DNA of 11,524 bases from Tangfeifania sp. (lineage in GTDB: Bacteria > Bacteroidota > Bacteroidia > Bacteroidales > Prolixibacteraceae): contig JAGYMR010000068.1 of the NCBI GenBank assembly GCA_018400515.1, positions 1-11,524 of the forward strand. Direction: 5' to 3'. The position numbers were made by a program, and so were the translations under genes. The notes under the pieces are model-generated. The model was not told the DNA's origin. It did not search any database and saw nothing but the letters and a program-made list of their open reading frames with translations. Positions within the stretch are counted from its first letter, which is position 1. The number at the start of each line of letters is the position of its first letter. This document shows positions 7,056 to 11,524 of the stretch, in pieces.

Positions 7056-7748
7056 ATGGAAAACGGAGCGATTATTTTAACAGAAAAACTGACCAAGTCC
7101 TTTCCAAACGGGAAAACGCTTTTTATGGCCCTGGAGGGCATTGATCTCCGGATCGGACAGGGAGAGTTTGCCGGGCTGATCGGCCCCAGCGGATCGGGAA
7201 AAACAACCCTGCTGAACATCGTGGGATCTCTGGATGTGCCCTCAGCAGGGGAAGCAGTCACCCTGGGATATCCGGTTAGTAAGCTTACCCCAAAAGAAGC
7301 TGCCCGGCTGCGGAAAACAAACCTGGGATTTATTTTTCAAACCTATAACCTGCTGGCGGTCCATACGGTGTATGAGAATGTCGAATTTCCCTTGTTGCTA
7401 TTAAAGATCCCTGCTGAAAAACGCCGGAAGATGGTCATGGATGCACTGGAGTGGGTCGGGTTGACCGAAAAAGTGAAATCCAGGCCTCCGCAATTGTCGG
7501 GAGGTGAATGTCAGCGGGTGGCCATTGCACGGGCCATGGTGAAAAAACCGTCGCTTGTGCTGGCTGATGAACCTACCGCCAACCTCGATGCCGAAAACTC
7601 GCACCATATCCTGAAAACAATGGCGCACCTCAATGAGGAACTGAAAACCACTTTTCTGTTTGCCACCCATGATGAAAAAGTAATCGGGTACCTCCGCCGG
7701 AAGATATTTTTGCTGGATGGCCGGATTGACAAAGATGAAACGGTTTAA
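7056..7748 (+). CDS. LolD-like ABC transporter ATP-binding protein
   Basis: All ABC ATPase motifs are intact in 230 aa: Walker A GPSGSGKT (43-50), Q-loop Gln95 in GFIFQTYNLL, signature LSGGECQR (147-154), Walker B LVLADE (167-172) with D-loop ANLD, and switch His205 in ATHDE. 'FQTYNLL' and 'LADEPTANLD' are typical of the LolD/MacB/FtsE subgroup, which powers mechanotransmission permeases rather than channel-type transport. The length is close to E. coli LolD (233 aa). Cys152 in the signature, where Gln is common, is a small deviation. No Shine-Dalgarno is evident; the A/T-rich leader is normal for Bacteroidota. It should pair with the two FtsX-type permeases directly downstream. Confidence 0.93.
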   Translation: MENGAIILTEKLTKSFPNGKTLFMALEGIDLRIGQGEFAGLIGPSGSGKTTLLNIVGSLDVPSAGEAVTLGYPVSKLTPKEAARLRKTNLGFIFQTYNLLAVHTVYENVEFPLLLLKIPAEKRRKMVMDALEWVGLTEKVKSRPPQLSGGECQRVAIARAMVKKPSLVLADEPTANLDAENSHHILKTMAHLNEELKTTFLFATHDEKVIGYLRRKIFLLDGRIDKDETV

Positions 7749-7785
7749 TAATGGATGCTGTTCTGAAAATTTTAATCTTTAACAA

Positions 7786-8961
7786 ATGAAACTGGCAATA
7801 AAACTGGCCTGGCGCAATTTGACCGGAGCGGGACTCCGGACCTGGCTCAATGTGATCGTGCTCTCCTTTTCATTTGTTGTCATTATCTGGATGAAAGGAA
7901 TCATGATCGGATGGGATCATCAGGCAAAAAACGACATGCAGGAGTGGGAGATCGGGAACGGGCAATACTGGCAAAACAACTACGATCCCTATGATCCCTT
8001 CTCCCTGACCGACAGCCATGCACCCATACCGGAGGAATTGAGTGAAGCCGTTGAAAAGGGCGTGGTAGTTCCGGTGTTAATTGTCCAGGGGACCATTTAT
8101 CCCTCCGGCAGGATGCAATCGGTCCGGATCAAGGGGATTCCGCCGGATCAATCGGTGCTGGCCCTGCCTACCCGGAAACTGGATACATTGGTGGCTGCAG
8201 TGCCTGCCATTGTCGGTACTTCCATGGCCCGGGCAAACGATTTGGAGCGGGGAGATTACCTGACTCTGCAGTGGCGGGATATTAACGGCACTTTCGATGC
8301 AGCTGAGGTGGTCATTGCCGGCATTTTTGCCACCAATGTTCCCTCGGTCGACGGAGGCCAGCTCTGGATCCCCCTGGAGCAGCTGCAGGAGATGATGCTT
8401 TTGCCCGGGGAGGCGACCGTTTTGACACTGGGCAGGGAAAATGCGGAATGGCCGGTATTGCAGCAGTGGAAACGCCAAACCGTCAAAGACCTCACGGCTG
8501 AAGTGGATGAACTGATAAAAACCAAAACCATCGGGCAGTCGGTTTTTTATGTCATCCTGCTGCTGCTGGCCATGCTGGCCATTTTCGATACACAGGTGCT
8601 GTCGATCTTCCGGCGTCAAAAGGAGATTGGAACCTATGTGGCACTTGGGTATACCCGCCCCGAAGTGGTAGGGCTTTTTACGGTGGAGGGTGCCATGCAT
8701 GCCGTTTTTGCGGCCATCCTTTCTGCTGTTTACGGCATTCCGTTTCTTTTCTGGCAGGCCCGTACGGGCTGGACATTGCCCGTGGAAGCCAGTGACTTTG
8801 GCATGGCCATGGCTCAAACTCTGTATCCCACCTATACCGCCGGTTTGGTGGTTTCAACTGTTCTGATCGTCTTAATTACTACCACGGTGGTCAGTTACTG
8901 GCCCTCCCGTAAGATTGCCAAAATGAATCCAACCGAAGCATTAAAGGGAAAAATTCAATGA
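7786..8961 (+). CDS. LolC/LolE-like FtsX-family ABC permease, first subunit
   Basis: This 391-aa protein has the classical type-VII topology: TM1 at about 21-41, a periplasmic MacB-PCD-like domain (about 45-245), then TM2 (251-274), TM3 (298-324) and TM4 (350-371). RRQKEIGTYVALGYT (276-290) is the cytoplasmic coupling-helix signature after TM2. The tail PSRKIAKMNPTEALKGK matches the conserved family C-terminus. The length is close to E. coli LolC/LolE, and no ATPase is fused, unlike MacB. It would form a heterodimer with the next gene product and extract substrate from the outer leaflet of the inner membrane. Whether it carries a LolC-type 'hook' for the periplasmic carrier needs a structure model. 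Its stop overlaps the next start. Confidence 0.88.
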   Translation: MKLAIKLAWRNLTGAGLRTWLNVIVLSFSFVVIIWMKGIMIGWDHQAKNDMQEWEIGNGQYWQNNYDPYDPFSLTDSHAPIPEELSEAVEKGVVVPVLIVQGTIYPSGRMQSVRIKGIPPDQSVLALPTRKLDTLVAAVPAIVGTSMARANDLERGDYLTLQWRDINGTFDAAEVVIAGIFATNVPSVDGGQLWIPLEQLQEMMLLPGEATVLTLGRENAEWPVLQQWKRQTVKDLTAEVDELIKTKTIGQSVFYVILLLLAMLAIFDTQVLSIFRRQKEIGTYVALGYTRPEVVGLFTVEGAMHAVFAAILSAVYGIPFLFWQARTGWTLPVEASDFGMAMAQTLYPTYTAGLVVSTVLIVLITTTVVSYWPSRKIAKMNPTEALKGKIQ

Positions 8962-10232
8962 TACGTTTTTTATTAAAAGGACTTCTGCGTGACAGCAGCC
9001 GGAGCAAACTGCCGGTGATGGTGGTCGCCAGCGGCGTGATGCTGTCGGTTTTGATGCATGCCTATGTTACCGGGATCATGGGCGACACCATTGAAATGAA
9101 TGCCCGGTTCTCCACCGGCCATGTGAAAGTGATGACACGGGTCTATGCGAATAATGTCAACCAACTACCGAATGACCTTGCCTTGCTGGATGCCCGTGAA
9201 TGGATCCAAAAACTCGAAAATGACTTCCCGCACATGCACTGGTCCGCCCGCATTAAGTTCGGCGGATTGGTGGATGTCCCCGACCATCAGGGGGAAACCC
9301 GTGCACAGGGACCTGCTGTGGGAATGGGGCTGGAATTATTGCAGCCGGATAGCAGGGAGGCTGAGAGGCTTAACCTGGCAGGCTCACTGGTAAGGGGAGC
9401 CATGCCGTCGGAGCCGGGAGATGCACTTATCAGTGAGGAGTTCTCCCGGAAACTCAACGTCAGCCCCGGCGATATGGTCACATTTATCAGTTCGGCCATG
9501 AACGGGAGTATGAGCATGTACAACTACCGGGTGGCAGGAACCGTCCGTTTTGGTTCGACCATGCTTGACCGCGGATCCCTGATCGCCGATATGGAGGATG
9601 TCCGGAAAGCCCTGGATATGCAGGATGCCACGGGCGAAATCACCGGCTTTTTCAATACAGGTTATTACAACCAGGAACAGGCTGAAAAAGTGGTTGAACG
9701 CTTCAATGCCGAGTACACCAACCCGCAAAATGAATTTTCCCCTTTGATGGTTTCCCTGCGGGACCAGGACAATATGGCGTTTTATGTTGATTTTTCGAAA
9801 AGCATGTCGCTGATTGTAACCCTTATCTTTATGCTGGCCATGTCGCTGGTCCTGTGGAATGCAGGCCTTCTCGGGGGATTGCGCCGTTATGGGGAGATCG
9901 GCCTGCGGCTGGCCATCGGGGAAGAGAAAGATCATGTTTATCTTTCCATGCTTGCAGAGGCTGTTATGATCGGGATCATTGGCTCCGTTGCCGGCACCAT
10001 GCTTGGTCTGTTTTTTGCCTGGCTGATTCAGAGATACGGCATTGATATCAGCTCCATGATGAAAGGAGCCTCGGTGATGATGCCTGCCAAAATAAGGGCA
10101 CACATCACACCGGTGGATTTTTATATCGGGTTTTTTCCGGGACTTGTATCTACTTTTATTGGAACGGCCCTTTCGGGCATTGGTATCTACAAACGAAAAA
10201 CGGCCCGGCTTTTCAAGGAACTGGATGTGTAG
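8958..10232 (+). CDS. LolC/LolE-like FtsX-family ABC permease, second subunit
   Basis: The ATG at 8958 overlaps the previous TGA in an ATGA junction, so the two permeases are probably made in step as a heterodimer. The 424-aa protein has TM1 at about 18-40, a periplasmic domain (about 45-275), TM2 (281-303), TM3 (334-357) and TM4 (388-411). GLRRYGEIGLRLAIGEEK (307-324) is the coupling-helix signature. Its periplasmic domain differs from that of the first subunit, containing GDALISEEFSRKLNVSPGD (154-172), a typical MacB-PCD/FtsX pattern. The C-terminus (YKRKTARLFKELDV) lacks the usual Pro-x-x-x-Ala...Pro-x-EAL motif, which the first subunit keeps, showing specialisation of the pair. Confidence 0.88.
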   Translation: MIRFLLKGLLRDSSRSKLPVMVVASGVMLSVLMHAYVTGIMGDTIEMNARFSTGHVKVMTRVYANNVNQLPNDLALLDAREWIQKLENDFPHMHWSARIKFGGLVDVPDHQGETRAQGPAVGMGLELLQPDSREAERLNLAGSLVRGAMPSEPGDALISEEFSRKLNVSPGDMVTFISSAMNGSMSMYNYRVAGTVRFGSTMLDRGSLIADMEDVRKALDMQDATGEITGFFNTGYYNQEQAEKVVERFNAEYTNPQNEFSPLMVSLRDQDNMAFYVDFSKSMSLIVTLIFMLAMSLVLWNAGLLGGLRRYGEIGLRLAIGEEKDHVYLSMLAEAVMIGIIGSVAGTMLGLFFAWLIQRYGIDISSMMKGASVMMPAKIRAHITPVDFYIGFFPGLVSTFIGTALSGIGIYKRKTARLFKELDV

Positions 10233-10302
10233 CTGATTCGGAGGTTGCTCCTTCCCCCGGCGGTTCCGGTTGCTGCCTGCAGCGGGCAAATATGGAAAAA
10301 AG

Positions 10303-10315
10303 AGATGTGACATCT
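10303..10315. promoter_or_regulatory. Short palindrome before the LolA-like gene
   Basis: AGATGT, a central G, and ACATCT form a perfect 6-bp-arm dyad ending 17 nt before the ATG at 10333. It lies in the 100-nt gap that is the largest inside the cluster. It could be a protein-binding site or a small RNA hairpin, but such dyads also occur by chance. No consensus promoter was found in the gap. Confidence 0.2.
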
Positions 10316-10332
10316 GATAATAAAAGATCGAT

Positions 10333-11070
10333 ATGAAGGAATTATTGTTAATGAGTTTATTTTTATTGGTTACAGGATGGGCAGGCGGTCAGCCGGATGC
10401 CGGTGAAATTCTGGAGCGGGTGGACCAAAACATGTCCTCTGAAAACAGGATTTTTGAATCCTCCATGACCATTCATGGCAAACGATCCAGCCGGACGCTC
10501 ACCTCCGTTACCTATTCCGTCGGAGATAAAAAATCATTTACGGAATATTTGTCTCCCCCCCGCGAAGAGGGAACTAAGATGCTGAAACTGGAGGATCAGC
10601 TATGGATCTATTCCCCGTCAACCGACCGCACCATTCAGATTTCCGGGCATATGTTGCGGCAATCCGTTATGGGGTCCGACCTTTCCTATGAAGATATGAT
10701 GGATGACCGGAAGCTTTCAGAGGTCTACAATGCTTCGGTGACCGGCAGCGATACCCTCGATAACCGGCCCGTCTGGGTCCTCCGGCTGACTGCCAGGGTG
10801 GAGGATGTGGCCTATGCCTCCCGGAAGGTTTGGATTGATAAAGGACGCTTTGTTCCTTTAAAGGAGGAACTTTTCGCGAAAAGCGGGAGGTTGTTAAAAC
10901 GGGCAGATATGCAGGATGTCAAAAAAATTCAGGGACGGTGGTTCCCAACCACCATCATTTACAAGGACATGCTTAAGCAGGGGGATGGCACCGAATTCAA
11001 AACCACCCGCGTACAATTTAATCAGGAAATTCCCGACTATATATTTACAAAAGCAGCATTAAAACGTTAA
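10333..11070 (+). CDS. Periplasmic LolA-like 'outer membrane lipoprotein-sorting protein'
   Basis: The 245-aa product starts with a signal peptide (core LLLMSLFLLVTGWAG, cleavage near residue 18). There is no lipobox Cys, so the mature protein should be soluble in the periplasm. The block LWIYSPSTDRTIQISG (90-105) followed by LRQSVMGSDLSYEDM (108-122) is characteristic of the LolA_like / TP0789-type family. These proteins have a half-barrel LolA/LolB fold with a hydrophobic cavity for acyl chains. VWIDKGRFVPLKEELF (166-181) is the strand pair typical of the fold. E. coli LolA matures to about 180 aa; this type is longer. Family members often sit beside FtsX-type ABC or RND exporters, as here. 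It is the likely carrier between the permeases and the outer membrane; the cargo is unknown. Confidence 0.85.
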   Translation: MKELLLMSLFLLVTGWAGGQPDAGEILERVDQNMSSENRIFESSMTIHGKRSSRTLTSVTYSVGDKKSFTEYLSPPREEGTKMLKLEDQLWIYSPSTDRTIQISGHMLRQSVMGSDLSYEDMMDDRKLSEVYNASVTGSDTLDNRPVWVLRLTARVEDVAYASRKVWIDKGRFVPLKEELFAKSGRLLKRADMQDVKKIQGRWFPTTIIYKDMLKQGDGTEFKTTRVQFNQEIPDYIFTKAALKR

Positions 11071-11081
11071 CGTTCTGCGGA

Positions 11082-11106
11082 GGCGATTTTTCCGGGTAAA
11101 ACCGCC
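11082..11106 (+). other. Hairpin just after the LolA-like gene
   Basis: GGCGATTTT (11082-11090) pairs with AAAACCGCC (11098-11106) with one A-C mismatch and a 7-nt loop. It begins 12 nt after the stop codon. There is no T-run behind it, so it may protect the mRNA 3' end rather than terminate. Confidence 0.4.
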
Positions 11107-11233
11107 TTCCTATCAGGCAGGAGGACAACCGTCCGTTGAAACGTTCAGCCCGTTCCGCATTACGGATCCGGGGAACCGCGGGAAAACAGTCTCCTGCATT
11201 ATTCCGGTCCCTGCTTCCGGAAATGGCTTTGAT

Positions 11234-11256
11234 CCTTTCCGGGAAAGGTTTTTTTT
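11234..11256 (+). terminator. Probable intrinsic terminator of the transport operon
   Basis: CCTTTCC-G-GGAAAGG (11234-11248) is a perfect dyad, folding as a 5-bp stem with a 5-nt loop in RNA, and is followed at once by eight T (11249-11256). A longer alternative stem uses the upstream CCGGAAA at about 11218. It lies 164 nt after the LolA-like stop and no gene intervenes. Confidence 0.5.
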
Positions 11257-11378
11257 GCGGGCAGCCGGAATCAGGCGCCGGGAGATGAAATAATGATCCT
11301 TTTTTTCAGGGGTTCCGGAACCGCAGCGGGCCCCTTCAGGGGGAATTTGCAAAAAAACACCCCTTCTTTTAATGGAGT

Positions 11379-11392
11379 AAAAAGTACTTTTT
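11379..11392. repeat. 14-bp perfect palindrome
   Basis: AAAAAGTACTTTTT is a perfect self-complementary sequence immediately upstream of a promoter-like TATATTAG (11395-11402, one mismatch to TAnnTTTG). It may be an operator, but the -33 box is poor and the A/T-rich context raises the chance expectation. Confidence 0.25.
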
Positions 11393-11439
11393 TGTATATT
11401 AGAAAAAAATTGAATCAACGGTGGAACGATGAAACGAGC

Positions 11440-11456
11440 ATGTAAAGTATTTACAT
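11440..11456. promoter_or_regulatory. Operator-like dyad near the right edge
   Basis: ATGTAAA and TTTACAT are perfect 7-bp arms around GTA. The size and spacing fit a site for a dimeric helix-turn-helix regulator. It is about 40 nt downstream of the promoter-like TATATTAG, so it could lie in the leader of a gene beyond the window. Confidence 0.3.
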
Positions 11457-11524
11457 CCAAGGTGATGGTTTAAATGCATGTGAGTTCCATACGATACCTT
11501 AGAAAACAGATAATTTTTATAATA

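Larger units (their letters stand above)
11071..11524. other. Gene-free tail with several dyads
   Basis: No convincing gene is visible in these 454 nt. Contents: a hairpin at 11082-11106, the terminator at 11234-11256, the 12-bp palindrome GGTTCCGGAACC at 11311-11322, a small CCCC-TTCA-GGGG hairpin at 11331-11342, and two A/T-rich palindromes at 11379-11392 and 11440-11456. From about 11350 the sequence becomes A/T-rich, as is usual just upstream of a Bacteroidota gene. The motif TTCCGG or its complement recurs many times. Confidence 0.5.

Noticed and set aside
7056..10232. MacAB-type antibiotic efflux pump
   Set aside because: MacB has a fused ATPase and permease and needs a MacA adaptor and TolC; here the ATPase is separate, there are two permeases and no adaptor.
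9384..10313. 309-codon open frame on the minus strand opposite the second permease
   Set aside because: The forward strand encodes a clear FtsX-type permease with matching motifs; the reverse frame is His/Lys/Arg-rich with no family pattern.
11063..11074. AACGTTAACGTT palindrome
   Set aside because: It spans the last codons and stop of the LolA-like gene, so coding constraint and chance explain it.
5079..11439. GATGAAACGAGC present at both 5079-5090 and 11428-11439
   Set aside because: A shared 12-mer is expected by chance a few times in 11.5 kb, and the flanks do not match.
11113..11460. 115-codon minus-strand ORF in the gene-free tail
   Set aside because: No domain, signal peptide or promoter, and it runs through the terminator and several palindromes.
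11429..11473. 14-codon ORF (MKRACKVFTSKVMV) on the plus strand
   Set aside because: Too short to support and overlaps the dyad; it could be a leader peptide, but nothing in it (no run of one amino acid) indicates attenuation.

Overview
The window looks like a piece of a Bacteroidota chromosome, most likely of the Bacteroidales/Marinilabiliales type. Two promoters match the Bacteroidota housekeeping consensus exactly (TTTG, 19 nt, TAnnTTTG). Most genes lack a clear Shine-Dalgarno and have A/T-rich leaders, and the protein families (heparinase II/III-like lyase, large cytoplasmic TPR protein, many envelope proteins) fit that phylum. All nine recognisable genes are on the + strand. No tRNA, rRNA, CRISPR array, IS element or integrase was seen.

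Region 1 (1-1561) is the 3' part of a heparinase II/III-family polysaccharide lyase, cut by the window edge. Region 2 (1562-4971) has an intergenic segment with hairpins and a consensus promoter. It is followed by a 742-aa TPR protein of unknown role and a secreted protein with a LytM/M23-like fold in which the metal-binding histidines and aspartate appear to be lost, so it is probably a non-catalytic cell-wall factor.

Region 3 (about 5176-11070) is the most interesting part. It is a six-gene operon-like cluster: a TetR-type repressor, a predicted outer-membrane beta-barrel resembling the DUF1302/alginate-export type, a LolD-like ATPase, two different LolC/LolE-like (FtsX-family) permeases overlapping by 4 nt, and a secreted LolA-like protein of the 'outer membrane lipoprotein-sorting protein' type. 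Together they would supply a regulator, an energised inner-membrane extractor, a soluble periplasmic carrier and an outer-membrane acceptor or pore. This suggests a dedicated trans-envelope lipid, lipoprotein or hydrophobic-molecule trafficking system. The sequence does not reveal the cargo. A 9-bp inverted repeat embraces the cluster's consensus promoter and is a candidate operator for the TetR protein.

Region 4 (11071-11524) has no convincing gene. It holds several hairpins, a probable intrinsic terminator and two palindromes in an A/T-rich stretch that is probably the control region of a gene beyond the window.
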